Below are positions 16,920-25,041 of a stretch of 33,073 nt of DNA, piece after piece. The first letter of the stretch is position 1. Every line of letters begins with the position of its first letter. The position numbers and the translations under genes were made by a program. The DNA comes from Treponema sp. (GTDB lineage Bacteria; Spirochaetota; Spirochaetia; Treponematales; Breznakiellaceae). The notes under the pieces are model-generated. The model saw only the letters and a program-made list of their open reading frames with translations. It searched no databases and had not been told where the DNA came from. The stretch covers positions 1 to 33,073 of the forward strand of contig JAITNU010000055.1 of assembly GCA_031290325.1 (NCBI GenBank), in the 5' to 3' direction.

Positions 16920-18056
16920 TCACGCCCCACGGTTCTGCGCGTTCCGACGTTCCTCATTAATATGCATCACTTTACTCAAGACCAGGGCCACCACTTCCCA
17001 ATAGGCTTCTGGTATCATATCCCCAACTTCGGTTTCCGCATAGAGGGCCCGGGCCAGGGGTTTATTTTCGACAATAGGAACGTTATTATCCTGGGCGAGG
17101 CGGCGGATTCTAAAGGCCATCTCATCTTCCCCCTTGGCGGTAACCTGGGGAGCCGCCATGTTTTCCCGGTTATATTCCAGGGCCACGGCGAAGTGGGTCG
17201 GGTTGGTGATGACCACATCGGCCTTGGGCACATTGACCGCCATGTTTTGGGTCATCAGCTCCCGCATACGGCTGCGCAGGCGGGACTTGACATAGGGGTC
17301 GCCCTCATACATCTTCCGTTCTTCCTTCACCTCCTGTTTGGTCATCTTGAGGGATTCCCGGTACTGCCAGCGCTGGAACATATAGTCTGGAATCGAGAGG
17401 AGGAGGAGGAGGAGGGCCGACATGATGAGCATCTTCGCCGCCAGGGAGGTCACGGTGCTGAACCCCAGCCACAAGCCCGCGTTTTGCAGGTTTGCCAGTT
17501 CCCGTATCTTGGAACGAATCAGAAAAAACGCCACCATACCAATAATCGCCATTTTGACAATGGACTTAAAAAAATTAAACACCCCTTCTGCCGAGAAGAG
17601 GGTACGCTGGAAATACCGTCCGAAATGGGGGAGGATCTTAGAAAAATTCGGCATCAGGGGCTTAGTGGTAAACAGGAACCCGGTCTGGACCAAATTGGAG
17701 AAAATAGCCGCTATCAGGGCCATAATAATGATGGGCAGGGCCAGCCGTATATAATAGGACAAAACCATTCCCCCCAGGAGCCTGTCGGTAATCGGATCCA
17801 GTTCACCCACACGGAGCAGAAAGAAGCGCACCATTTCCACACAGGTCCTGAGCATGAAGGGGGCAAGGAAGAAGATCATGAGGGTGGGAAAGAGCAACAC
17901 CAAAGCGCCGATGAATTCCTGACTCTTGGCAACCCGTCCCTCATCCTCCCGTGCCCGCTGGATCTTATATTCCGAGGGTTCCTCAGTACGCCCCTCATCC
18001 TCAGCGGCGAACCACTGGAGATCTATAGCCGGGATCACCCCTAACTCCTCCCTCAT
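16920..18056 (-). CDS. flhB: Flagellar export switch protein FlhB
   Basis: This 378-residue protein switches export specificity from hook to filament subunits. After a hydrophilic start (GRTEEPSEYKIQRAREDEGRVAKSQE) come four membrane segments (about residues 48-75, 98-125, 165-185, 205-225). The cytoplasmic domain contains the self-cleaving NPTH motif at residues 285-288 (VVITNPTHFAVAL). Cleavage is expected between Asn285 and Pro286. The start overlaps the fliR stop by 4 nt, which indicates translational coupling. FliK, encoded upstream in the same locus, is the expected partner that triggers the switch. Confidence 0.95.
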   Translation of the reverse strand: MREELGVIPAIDLQWFAAEDEGRTEEPSEYKIQRAREDEGRVAKSQEFIGALVLLFPTLMIFFLAPFMLRTCVEMVRFFLLRVGELDPITDRLLGGMVLSYYIRLALPIIIMALIAAIFSNLVQTGFLFTTKPLMPNFSKILPHFGRYFQRTLFSAEGVFNFFKSIVKMAIIGMVAFFLIRSKIRELANLQNAGLWLGFSTVTSLAAKMLIMSALLLLLLSIPDYMFQRWQYRESLKMTKQEVKEERKMYEGDPYVKSRLRSRMRELMTQNMAVNVPKADVVITNPTHFAVALEYNRENMAAPQVTAKGEDEMAFRIRRLAQDNNVPIVENKPLARALYAETEVGDMIPEAYWEVVALVLSKVMHINEERRNAQNRGA

Positions 18057-18865
18057 ACTCCTCCTCCAATCTGTTGGCCGATCTGCATATACAGATCCTC
18101 GATAGACTGAAACCCGGCGGCAAGCACGCGGCTGAAGGCCTCTACCATAAAGGGCATAGTGGCAAAGATGAGGAGGAAGGCCACGGTGATGGATATGGGA
18201 AACCCTTCGGCAAGGATGTTGATCTGGGGAGCAGCCTTGGAAATAAGGCCGGTGGCAAGGGAGGTGAGGAACAGGGTGCCCAGGATAGGCATGGACATGA
18301 CGATGGCATCCATAAAAAGCCGGGAAAGCCCGCCCAGGAGCATCCCCACCACCGCTTCCCGGCCTTCCACGAGGCTTATGATAGAGATCGATTGCAGGGA
18401 ACGCCAGAAGCCGCCGAGGAAGAGTTCCTGAAATCCGCCAATCGACAGAAAAACCAGCATGGCCACGGTGTTGAGGAACTGGCCCATGAGGGGGTTTTCC
18501 ACTTGCGCGAGGGGGTCGAAGGTTTCAGAGGCCCCAAAGCCCATCTGGAGAGAAAAAAACTGGCCTGCAGTGGAAAAGGACGAAAAGATGATGGTGAGGA
18601 AAAAGCCCAGGATGATACCGATGATCCCCTCGCCGATCACGAGGAACAGGAAGTTAAGGCCATAGGGGGCCAGATCCCAACCCCTCACCAGGGCCGAAGG
18701 AAAGGCCGTATACGCGGCAAACCCCGCCAGGGCCAGCTTTGCCACCTGGGGAATCGCGTCGGAGGAGAGGAGCGGGGACGTCTCAATCATGGCCAAGGCC
18801 CGAACCGCGATGAGGAGAAAGGCCGGAGCCGCTTTCAGGATTTCGTCTAACATTGCCCTATCCAT
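18053..18865 (-). CDS. fliR: Flagellar export gate protein FliR
   Basis: This 270-residue integral membrane protein is one of the FliP/Q/R core of the export channel. It starts MDRAMLDEILKAAPAFLLIAVRALAMI and has about six hydrophobic segments, with the family-typical stretch QMGFGASETFDPLAQVENPLMGQFLN in the middle. The start at 18865 is chosen because AGGGGA lies 4 nt upstream and it leaves only an 8-nt gap from fliQ. The reading frame stays open upstream to 18943, but that stretch overlaps fliQ and has no membrane character. It overlaps flhB by 4 nt. Confidence 0.92.
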   Translation of the reverse strand: MDRAMLDEILKAAPAFLLIAVRALAMIETSPLLSSDAIPQVAKLALAGFAAYTAFPSALVRGWDLAPYGLNFLFLVIGEGIIGIILGFFLTIIFSSFSTAGQFFSLQMGFGASETFDPLAQVENPLMGQFLNTVAMLVFLSIGGFQELFLGGFWRSLQSISIISLVEGREAVVGMLLGGLSRLFMDAIVMSMPILGTLFLTSLATGLISKAAPQINILAEGFPISITVAFLLIFATMPFMVEAFSRVLAAGFQSIEDLYMQIGQQIGGGV

Positions 18866-18873
18866 ACATTCCC

Positions 18874-19143
18874 CTATCGCGCCATGTCCGGGATCATGTT
18901 GAAGAGCTGGATCGTATAATCCCCCAGAGAAGAAAACATCCACCCCCCCAGGAGGGCCAGTACCAGGAGTATAGCCAGCACCTTGGGAACAAAGGTGAGG
19001 GTCTGTTCCTGAATGGAAGTAGTCGCCTGCAGAATAGCCACCACCAGCCCCACGATGAGGGCGGAAAACAGCATAGGCGTTGCCAGGAGCAACACTTCCA
19101 TGATACCCCCCCGCATGAGGGTGGTAATTTCACCGATACTCAT
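18874..19143 (-). CDS. fliQ: Flagellar export gate protein FliQ
   Basis: This 89-residue protein has two membrane helices (about residues 16-38 and 51-74) and is full length for FliQ. The pattern MSIGEITTLMRGGIMEVLLLATPMLFSALIVGLVVAILQATTSIQEQTLTFVPK contains the conserved QATTSIQEQTL loop. It sits 8 nt after fliP and 8 nt before fliR, in the standard fliP-fliQ-fliR order. Confidence 0.94.
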   Translation of the reverse strand: MSIGEITTLMRGGIMEVLLLATPMLFSALIVGLVVAILQATTSIQEQTLTFVPKVLAILLVLALLGGWMFSSLGDYTIQLFNMIPDMAR

Positions 19144-19151
19144 CTACTCCC

Positions 19152-19964
19152 CTATCCAAAAGAACGAACCAACTGGTCCGTCAGCAGCCCCCACCCGTCA
19201 ACCAAAATAAAGAGGATAAGCTTGAAAGGCATGGAGATCATCACCGGAGGCAGCATGATCATCCCCATGGACATGAGAGCACTGGCCACCACCATGTCGA
19301 TAACAATAAAGGGAATAAAGAGGAGTATGCCTATCTTAAAGGCAATCGTTAATTCACTGAGAATAAACGCAGGGATCAGCACATAGGTGGGCACATCCGC
19401 CAGGGTTTCAGGACGGTCAAGTCCCCGCATGGCCATGAACAGCCTGATAGTATTCGGGTTTGCCCGCATCTGACTATACATGAAGAGACGCATTGGCTCT
19501 TCGGCTACCTGGTATGCCTCTTCCACGGAGATAGCACCATCTGCCAGGGGCTTAAAGGCGCCAGTGTAGATCGTTTCAAAAGTTGGCCACATGATAAAGA
19601 TAGTCAAAAAGAGGGATATACCCATGAGGACCTGATTCGGCGGAACCTGCTGAAGGGACAGCGCCCGTTTAACAAAATCCAGCACAATGGAAATCCTGAG
19701 AAAACTAGTCATCAGGATGAGGATACTCGGGGCCAGGGAAAGCATCGTAATGAGCAGGAGGAGCTGGAGGGAAAAGGCAACTTCCTGGCCGGTTTCAGGG
19801 TTCCTGACCGTGAGGTCAACAAAGGGAATCACCGGGCTTGCAGCAGGCTGCGGAATATTCATGGTTCCCGGACTTGCCATATCCGGGAACCCGGGTGTTT
19901 GAGCCGAAAGCAGAACCGGAAGGAAAAAAAGACAAACCATTCCCGCGAGCCTGGCATATTTCAT
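19152..19964 (-). CDS. fliP: Flagellar export gate protein FliP
   Basis: This 270-residue protein forms the main part of the export channel. A cleavable signal peptide is visible at residues 1-21 (MKYARLAGMVCLFFLPVLLSA), as is typical for FliP. Membrane segments follow near residues 68-90, 108-122 and 210-245, with FLRISIVLDFVKRALSLQQVPPNQVLMG matching the family. Its ATG directly follows the fliO stop codon (TAGATG), and GGGGG lies about 6 nt upstream. The length is normal. Confidence 0.95.
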   Translation of the reverse strand: MKYARLAGMVCLFFLPVLLSAQTPGFPDMASPGTMNIPQPAASPVIPFVDLTVRNPETGQEVAFSLQLLLLITMLSLAPSILILMTSFLRISIVLDFVKRALSLQQVPPNQVLMGISLFLTIFIMWPTFETIYTGAFKPLADGAISVEEAYQVAEEPMRLFMYSQMRANPNTIRLFMAMRGLDRPETLADVPTYVLIPAFILSELTIAFKIGILLFIPFIVIDMVVASALMSMGMIMLPPVMISMPFKLILFILVDGWGLLTDQLVRSFG

Positions 19965-20555
19965 CTAAAGCCCCCGCAGCCTTTCCCGGCGTTTACGAAC
20001 ATTTTCCGCTTTAATACCCTGGGTGTCCGGAACCGCTCCTCCTCCCAAGCGGCGCAGCATCTGTGAAAAATCAAACAACTTTGCTGTTCCCATTTCAGCA
20101 TTTTTACGGGATTCATCAAGCAGCATGGCATCTATTGTTTCCTGATCCCCTAACTCCGATATGAGGGAAACTCCCCCTTCACTGGCCCCGACGAGCCACG
20201 CCTTGGAACCAACCGCTACTACGGCAGCAAAAGCACCTGCCCCAACATGAACCCGCGCAAGCACCTTGAGATGAGGGTTCTTCTGTTCCGGGGGCCGGGA
20301 AATCCGTTTTAAAAAAAAGACAATCCCATAAATTGCCACAGCGACTAAGGCAAGCACCAGAATCATACGGAGGATTGAAAAAACCGACGCCCCTCCTTGT
20401 AGCGGAACCGCCGCCGGTTCCCCCAGGACTATGGCACGCTCCCCCTCACGACCGGGAAGCCCTTCGCTTTGGGTTTGAGCGGATAATCCGGCACCCCCGT
20501 CACTAAACAAACCGCCTATTAAAATTACGGCTACTATGATACGAAACGGTCCCAG
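19965..20555 (-). CDS. fliO: Flagellar biosynthesis protein FliO (FliZ)
   Basis: This is the small membrane protein that helps assemble the FliP complex. One membrane helix is clear (ILRMILVLALVAVAIYGIVFFLKRI), followed by a cytoplasmic domain (LKVLARVHVGAGAFAAVVAVGSKAWLVGASEGGVSLI) typical of FliO. There is no ATG, GTG or TTG in a good position: the frame runs back into fliY. I place the start at a CTG (20553-20555), about 5 nt after the GGAGG core of GGGGAGGGG (20559-20567). This gives 196 residues beginning with a signal-like segment that ends near GLSAQ. The start is uncertain; the gene identity rests on the domain and on its place between fliY and fliP. Confidence 0.8.
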   Translation of the reverse strand: MGPFRIIVAVILIGGLFSDGGAGLSAQTQSEGLPGREGERAIVLGEPAAVPLQGGASVFSILRMILVLALVAVAIYGIVFFLKRISRPPEQKNPHLKVLARVHVGAGAFAAVVAVGSKAWLVGASEGGVSLISELGDQETIDAMLLDESRKNAEMGTAKLFDFSQMLRRLGGGAVPDTQGIKAENVRKRRERLRGL

Positions 20556-20595
20556 TTTCCCCTCCCCTGTACAACAGAATGCTATAAAGTTTAGT

Positions 20596-21660
20596 TCATG
20601 TATTCGCCCGTTCCATGGGAGAAACAATTTCCGTAACCCTGACGCCAAAGTTTTCGTCAATGACCACCACTTCTCCCTTGGCAATGAGCTTATGATTCAC
20701 CAAGATATCCACCGGTTCACCGGCGAGTTTATCTAGCTCTATGATCGTACCTTCTCCCATCCCCAAAATTTCTTTGATGAGTTTCTTGGTACGCCCCAAT
20801 TCCACGGTCATTTCCATGTAAACATCCATGATAAGACCGATATTTCCATGCTCTTGAGCAGTAGGGTGGGGCATGAGATTCGGGAACTGAACTGATTGTA
20901 CATTTTGTACGTTAGCTGATCCCATCCCTCCACCGGGTGTACTTCCCATACCTTGCATTCCTCCCATCATGCTATTCATTGAACCCATAGCAGCCCCCCG
21001 GGAAGGCGCCGGGGCGCTTCCTCCCTTGAGGGCATGAGCGATACCTGCCGCAACACCGGAACCAAAGACCTCCCAGAGCTGCCGCGTTTTTCCATCTCCC
21101 AGATCAAGCTGATAGCAGGCAACCGGAAAATCACTCCCCGGCAACGGAGCCGTGGCCCTAGGCATATTAACCGCCTCTGGAGAAATCGAAGCAATGGATT
21201 TATTCCCGGTCTTATTGGTCAGGCCGGTAATCAGGGAACCCACGAGCTGGGAGCCTGCCTCACCGATGACCGACAGGGTCATATCATCCATCTTGATTTC
21301 ATCTTCCTCGGTTTTAAGCATAAGACCGGCGATTGCCCTGGCCGCATCCTCCGGCAGGATAAACATGTGCTCACCAGGAAACCCGGAACTGAAATCCGCC
21401 TTAACCACCGTAACCATATCAGGGAGCTGCTCCTGGAGGACATCCTGGTTGCTAAAAGATACCTCAGGTCCCTTCAGGGTGGCATTTTCTATGGACCCTG
21501 CGAGGGTGGAAGACAAGGCATTAACCGTGGCAGACAGGAAATTCTGCAATACCGTCCGATCCTCTTCAGAACCCCTCGGTGCGACCGCCACACCACCGGG
21601 AGCATCTCCACCTGATAATAATGCGTCAATTTCAGCCTGCGAAAGAGCGCTATCGCTCAT
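20596..21660 (-). CDS. fliY: Flagellar motor switch protein FliY (CheC-like + FliN domain)
   Basis: This 354-residue switch protein begins with a FliM-like motif (SALSQAEIDALLSGG), which can bind CheY-P. Residues about 33-190 form a CheC-like domain. A Gly/Met/Ser-rich linker (about 215-260) follows, and the C-terminal SpoA/FliN domain is at 270-350 (TVELGRTKKLIKEILGMGEGTIIELDKLAGEPVDILVN). In the CheC-like part, the active pattern S/D-x3-E-x2-N appears as S130, E134 and S137, so the Asn is missing. The gene overlaps fliM by 4 nt (ATGA). It forms the C-ring with FliM and FliG, the last not in this window. Confidence 0.92.
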   Translation of the reverse strand: MSDSALSQAEIDALLSGGDAPGGVAVAPRGSEEDRTVLQNFLSATVNALSSTLAGSIENATLKGPEVSFSNQDVLQEQLPDMVTVVKADFSSGFPGEHMFILPEDAARAIAGLMLKTEEDEIKMDDMTLSVIGEAGSQLVGSLITGLTNKTGNKSIASISPEAVNMPRATAPLPGSDFPVACYQLDLGDGKTRQLWEVFGSGVAAGIAHALKGGSAPAPSRGAAMGSMNSMMGGMQGMGSTPGGGMGSANVQNVQSVQFPNLMPHPTAQEHGNIGLIMDVYMEMTVELGRTKKLIKEILGMGEGTIIELDKLAGEPVDILVNHKLIAKGEVVVIDENFGVRVTEIVSPMERANT

Positions 21661-22688
21661 AGTTCTTCCTCCTCATCAGATGTGAGTTCTTCAAAATCTT
21701 CCTGCTCAAGTTCCGCGGTCTTTTTAATAATCTGTACCGCCATTTTCTTGCCAATAACCCCGGGCCGGCAGAGAAATTTCTTTTTATTACCGATATTAAG
21801 GGAATAGGGGTCCCCTACACGGGTATTGTAAAGGCATACCACATCCCCAATCTGGAGGGCAAGCACATCCCTGACCGGTACCTGTATTTGCCCTATTTCG
21901 GCTACTACATTAACATCGACGGTTGCGAGCTTTTCCTTGAGGATATTAAGATTTTCTGTGGTAGTTCCCCGGCGCACCGAAGAATACCAGAACTGGGCAG
22001 AAAGTTTCCCGATTATCGGTTCAATCGTCAGATAGGGTATGCAGAAGTTCATCATCCCCTCCACATCCCCCACCTTGGTTTCCAGGGTAACCAGGATCAC
22101 CATTTCCGTGGGGGGTACTATCTGGGCAAACTGGGGGTTCGTATCGATCTGGCCCAGACGGGGCCGCAAATCAATGACCGTGGTCCAGGCTTCCCGCATG
22201 TTCCCCAGGATCCGGACAATGATCCCCTCCATAACCGAGGTCTCGATATCCGTCAACTCATGCTGGGCCTTGGCGCCCTCACCGCTACCGCCAAACAGAC
22301 GGTCAATGACGGAAAAGGTTATGGCCGGATCAATTTCCAGGATGGCGTTTCCTTTCAAGGGATCCATGTTAATAATCGCGAGGGTGGTTGGCGTCGGAAT
22401 AGATCTGATGAATTCCTCGTACGTAAGCTGATCTACCGACGCCACATGAACATGAACCATGCTGCGAAGCTGGGCGGAAAGGCTCGTGGTGGTTAAACGC
22501 GCAAAGGTCTCGTGCATAATCGAGACCGTACGGATCTGTTCCTTAGAAAATTTATCGGGCCGTTTAAAATCATATATCTTGATTTTACGGGTATCCGCGG
22601 TGGGCTTAAAATCATCCGCCTCGGTATCTCCGGCATTTATCGCGGTAAGTAATTGATCAATTTCATCCTGGGACAGAACTTCGGTCAT
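21657..22688 (-). CDS. fliM: Flagellar motor switch protein FliM
   Basis: This 343-residue protein is the CheY-P-binding switch component of the C-ring. The N-terminal CheY-binding motif LSQDEIDQLL is at residues 5-14. The CheC-like middle domain follows (for example KIYDFKRPDKFSKEQIRTVSIMHETFARL and DPLKGNAILEIDPAITFSVIDRLFGG). A C-terminal SpoA domain occupies about 255-330 (ILKEKLATVDVNVVAEIG). It overlaps fliY by 4 nt. The gene is separated from fliL by a 210-bp gap that contains hairpins and a candidate promoter, so it may begin its own transcript. The nearest SD-like sequence to the start codon is only GGAAG. Confidence 0.96.
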   Translation of the reverse strand: MTEVLSQDEIDQLLTAINAGDTEADDFKPTADTRKIKIYDFKRPDKFSKEQIRTVSIMHETFARLTTTSLSAQLRSMVHVHVASVDQLTYEEFIRSIPTPTTLAIINMDPLKGNAILEIDPAITFSVIDRLFGGSGEGAKAQHELTDIETSVMEGIIVRILGNMREAWTTVIDLRPRLGQIDTNPQFAQIVPPTEMVILVTLETKVGDVEGMMNFCIPYLTIEPIIGKLSAQFWYSSVRRGTTTENLNILKEKLATVDVNVVAEIGQIQVPVRDVLALQIGDVVCLYNTRVGDPYSLNIGNKKKFLCRPGVIGKKMAVQIIKKTAELEQEDFEELTSDEEEEL

Positions 22689-22699
22689 ACCCGTCTTCC

Positions 22700-22722
22700 C
22701 CGGACATTTTCAAAATATCCGG
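22700..22722 (-). promoter_or_regulatory. Hairpin between a strong SD and the fliM start
   Basis: On the minus strand CCGGATATTTT, a G, and AAAATGTCCGG pair over 11 positions with one G-U. The strong ribosome site GGAGGAG (22723-22729) lies directly before the hairpin, 34 nt from the fliM ATG; if the hairpin folds, the effective distance becomes 11 nt. Confidence 0.4.
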
Positions 22723-22757
22723 CTCCTCCAATTTATGTATTTATCAGGTTTTAACTT

Positions 22758-22783
22758 TATACTCCCTAATATAAGGAAGTATA
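22758..22783 (-). promoter_or_regulatory. Inverted repeat overlapping the fliM -10 element, possible operator
   Basis: TATACTTCC and GGGAGTATA, read on the minus strand, pair with one G-U around 8 bases. The first arm contains the -10 hexamer TATACT and the predicted transcription start lies within the repeat, so a regulator binding here would control fliM transcription. No regulator is known. Confidence 0.35.
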
Positions 22784-22806
22784 AACCACTTCTTATGAAA
22801 TTTCAA
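22778..22806 (-). promoter_or_regulatory. Candidate sigma-70 promoter for fliM and genes after it
   Basis: On the minus strand TTGAAA (22806-22801) and TATACT (22783-22778) are separated by 17 bases. It lies in the 210-bp gap between fliL and fliM, the longest inside the flagellar locus. It would give an internal transcript of fliM through the sigma-28 gene. Confidence 0.5.
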
Positions 22807-22849
22807 TTAAGGACCCCCCTAATTGATAAAAATTTTACAAACACTTCGC

Positions 22850-22890
22850 CGTGAGAAGGAAGCCCTTCCTGATAAAACACCCTTCTCACG
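22850..22890 (-). terminator. 10-bp stem-loop after fliL, possible attenuator or processing site
   Basis: CGTGAGAAGG and CCTTCTCACG form a perfect 10-bp stem around a 21-nt loop that can itself fold (AGGAAG/CTTCCT). It begins 8 nt after the fliL stop. The following bases include only a weak T-run further on, so partial termination or mRNA processing is more likely than full termination. Confidence 0.4.
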
Positions 22891-22898
22891 TCAATACC

Positions 22899-23465
22899 TC
22901 ACATTTCCATGACATCAAGCTGGTTAAACAGAATTATCCGGGCTTTTGCCGTATTAAGCAACCTGGTATTGAGATATTCTATGATATCCTGTTTCAGTTG
23001 CGCTTCATTTTCAGGCCGCAAATCCACGGCGAGTTTACCATTGAAATAACTCCGCACAAAATCCCGCAGTTCATACAGCCGGCCAGTTAATTCCGTTGCG
23101 GCGGCATTATCATTGAGATCGTACCCGATGATCATATCCACCACCACCGCATAGGGGGTTGGATCCTGGGTACGGGTCCGTATTGAGCCGATGGCAGTAA
23201 ACATGGAATACTGGGGCTTAGTCCCCAGATAAGGGGAATTTTCCGGGACCAGGGTCTGGGATTTTCCCCCCTTATTGAGAATACTAAACGTAATGACCAC
23301 AATGGTTACGATCAATATTAACGCCCCAAGCCCGATAGCTACAAATTTGAGCAAACTGGGCAATAACGCGATTAAGCCGGAAGCCTTCTTTTTATTAGTA
23401 GAGACACCCCCTTCTTCCGGGGATTCGCCACTCTCCATAGTAAGGTCTTCATTATTTTCAGCCAT
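22899..23465 (-). CDS. fliL: Flagellar basal body-associated protein FliL
   Basis: This 188-residue protein is a single-pass inner-membrane protein that surrounds the stator and supports torque. A hydrophilic N-terminus (residues 1-28) is followed by a membrane helix at about 34-60. The periplasmic FliL domain follows (TAIGSIRTRTQDPTPYAVVVDMIIGYDLND, then ELRDFVRSYFNGK). GGAGG lies a few nt upstream of the ATG. The gap to motB is 50 nt. In Borrelia, FliL is known to help keep periplasmic flagella oriented, which fits this setting. Confidence 0.92.
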   Translation of the reverse strand: MAENNEDLTMESGESPEEGGVSTNKKKASGLIALLPSLLKFVAIGLGALILIVTIVVITFSILNKGGKSQTLVPENSPYLGTKPQYSMFTAIGSIRTRTQDPTPYAVVVDMIIGYDLNDNAAATELTGRLYELRDFVRSYFNGKLAVDLRPENEAQLKQDIIEYLNTRLLNTAKARIILFNQLDVMEM

Positions 23466-23515
23466 GCTACCTCCAAATCCTTATTTCTATATTACCATAG
23501 CGTGTATACCGCACA

Positions 23516-24247
23516 CTATAAATGGCCCTCATCAAGGATAATGACATCAACCCGCCGGTTATAGGCCCGGCCTTCTGCCGTTTCATTAGTGCTTACCGGC
23601 ATGGTATCGGCAAAACCCGCCACCTGGAAGCGTTTTTCTTCAACCCCAATATCGGTGAGATAATGGAGTACCGCTATGGATCGAGCAGTAGAAAGCTCCC
23701 AGTTCGATTCCCACAGCCCCTCCCGGGGGTCCACCGGAATCGAGTCGGTATGGCCTTCTATCCTGAATTTCCTGCCCCGCACCTCCTCGGAATTCAAGAG
23801 ACTCCCCAAACGCAGGAGCATCGCCCTGGTATTTTCTATGTTAATGACCGCACTGGCAGGGTTAAAAAAAGCATCCGAAGCAAAACTGATGATAAGCCCC
23901 CGTTCGTCCTGGGTTATCTTTATCGTTTTGGTTTTGACTTCGGGATTAAAAAGACTCACCGCCTTCTGCAGCGCAGCACCCAGAGAACGGCCCTTGTCCA
24001 TAGAAGGCAGTGACATGATGGTATTGCCCAGTTCAGCGCTCTTACCGCTGGATATGGTATTTCCGCCCGTTGAAGCGCCCATGCCGAGATTGGATATCGC
24101 CGAAATAAAGGCCGCCATTTCCGCGGGATCCGCCTCAGTTGTATCAAACAGGGCAACAAAGAAGCAGAGCAAGAGGGTAACCATGTCGGAATAGGTTACG
24201 ATCCAGTCTCCTTTTACCCCTTCATCTTCTTTTTTTTTCCGTGCCAT
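23516..24247 (-). CDS. motB: Flagellar motor stator protein MotB
   Basis: This 243-residue protein anchors the stator to peptidoglycan and provides the proton-accepting residue. The membrane segment is at about residues 15-37, with the critical Asp21 in IVTYSDMVTLLLCFF. The OmpA-like peptidoglycan-binding domain is at about 125-235 (FRIEGHTDSIPVDPREGLWESNWELSTARSIAVLHYL). It starts 4 nt after motA ends. An early run of basic residues (MARKKK) fits a cytoplasmic N-terminus. Spirochaete motors are normally proton-driven; the sequence does not contradict this. Confidence 0.95.
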   Translation of the reverse strand: MARKKKEDEGVKGDWIVTYSDMVTLLLCFFVALFDTTEADPAEMAAFISAISNLGMGASTGGNTISSGKSAELGNTIMSLPSMDKGRSLGAALQKAVSLFNPEVKTKTIKITQDERGLIISFASDAFFNPASAVINIENTRAMLLRLGSLLNSEEVRGRKFRIEGHTDSIPVDPREGLWESNWELSTARSIAVLHYLTDIGVEEKRFQVAGFADTMPVSTNETAEGRAYNRRVDVIILDEGHL

Positions 24248-24251
24248 GATG

Positions 24252-25034
24252 TTACTCCAGCCCCGATGCCTGTTGCGCCGCTTTACGATCCCCTGGAGTC
24301 AGGTATGCAAGGAGCTTCGTCTGCAAGACCCGGGTGTTTTCTCCGGCCTGGATAGAGAGAATCCCCTCAATGATCATTTCCTTTACCTTGGTTTCCATGG
24401 CATCCCGGGTTTTGAGCTTCCCTGAAAGAGGAATCATGATCAGGTTGGCAATCATGGCTCCATAGAGGGTGGTGATAAGGGCGACCGCCATGTTGGGTCC
24501 CAGGGCGCTTTTATCCTCCAGGTTTTTCAACATGGCAATGAGACCAACGACGGTTCCCAACATCCCAAGTCCCGGACCCAGGGTACCCCACATGTTGACA
24601 ACCGCGATTTTACCGCTGTGCCGATCCTGGATCTGGTTCAGTTCACTTTCAAGAAGCTCCCTGATAATAGGCCCTTCGGTACCATCCACCACGAGGCGCA
24701 TCCCATTCTTCATAAATTCGTCGTCCAGATCTTCCAGTTCTTCTTCCAGGGCGAGGAGGCCCTCCCGTCTGGCCTTTTCCGAAAAGGCCAGAAGCCGCTT
24801 GATTACTTCCTGTTCGTTGAAACGGGGGATCTTCATGGCAAGCCCCATGGTGCCGAAAACACCTAATGCTTCGGGAATACTACAAAAGGTAAAAAGCCCC
24901 AAATAAGAACCCACCACCGTCATAAAGAAGGAGGCAAGGTCCATATAGGTCAGTATGGAACCCCCCGAGGTATAGATTGCCATGATGGTCATGGCAAAAC
25001 AACCCACCAATCCAATTATGGTAGATAGATTCAT
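24252..25034 (-). CDS. motA: Flagellar motor stator protein MotA
   Basis: This 260-residue protein has four membrane segments (about residues 4-22, 33-52, 148-170, 182-204). The cytoplasmic loop contains ARREGLLALEEELEDLDDEF with Arg and Glu residues matching those that contact FliG in the MotA family. The C-terminal signature LGPGLGMLGTVVGLIAML is clear. It lies 7 nt after flbD and 4 nt before motB, so stator subunits are co-expressed. Confidence 0.95.
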   Translation of the reverse strand: MNLSTIIGLVGCFAMTIMAIYTSGGSILTYMDLASFFMTVVGSYLGLFTFCSIPEALGVFGTMGLAMKIPRFNEQEVIKRLLAFSEKARREGLLALEEELEDLDDEFMKNGMRLVVDGTEGPIIRELLESELNQIQDRHSGKIAVVNMWGTLGPGLGMLGTVVGLIAMLKNLEDKSALGPNMAVALITTLYGAMIANLIMIPLSGKLKTRDAMETKVKEMIIEGILSIQAGENTRVLQTKLLAYLTPGDRKAAQQASGLE

Positions 25035-25041
25035 AAATTAA

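Noticed and set aside
15055..18044. Plus-strand open frames of 329 and 360 codons opposite flhA and flhB
   Set aside because: Both are rich in His, Gly, Gln and Arg, typical of the complement of membrane-protein codons, and show no domain.
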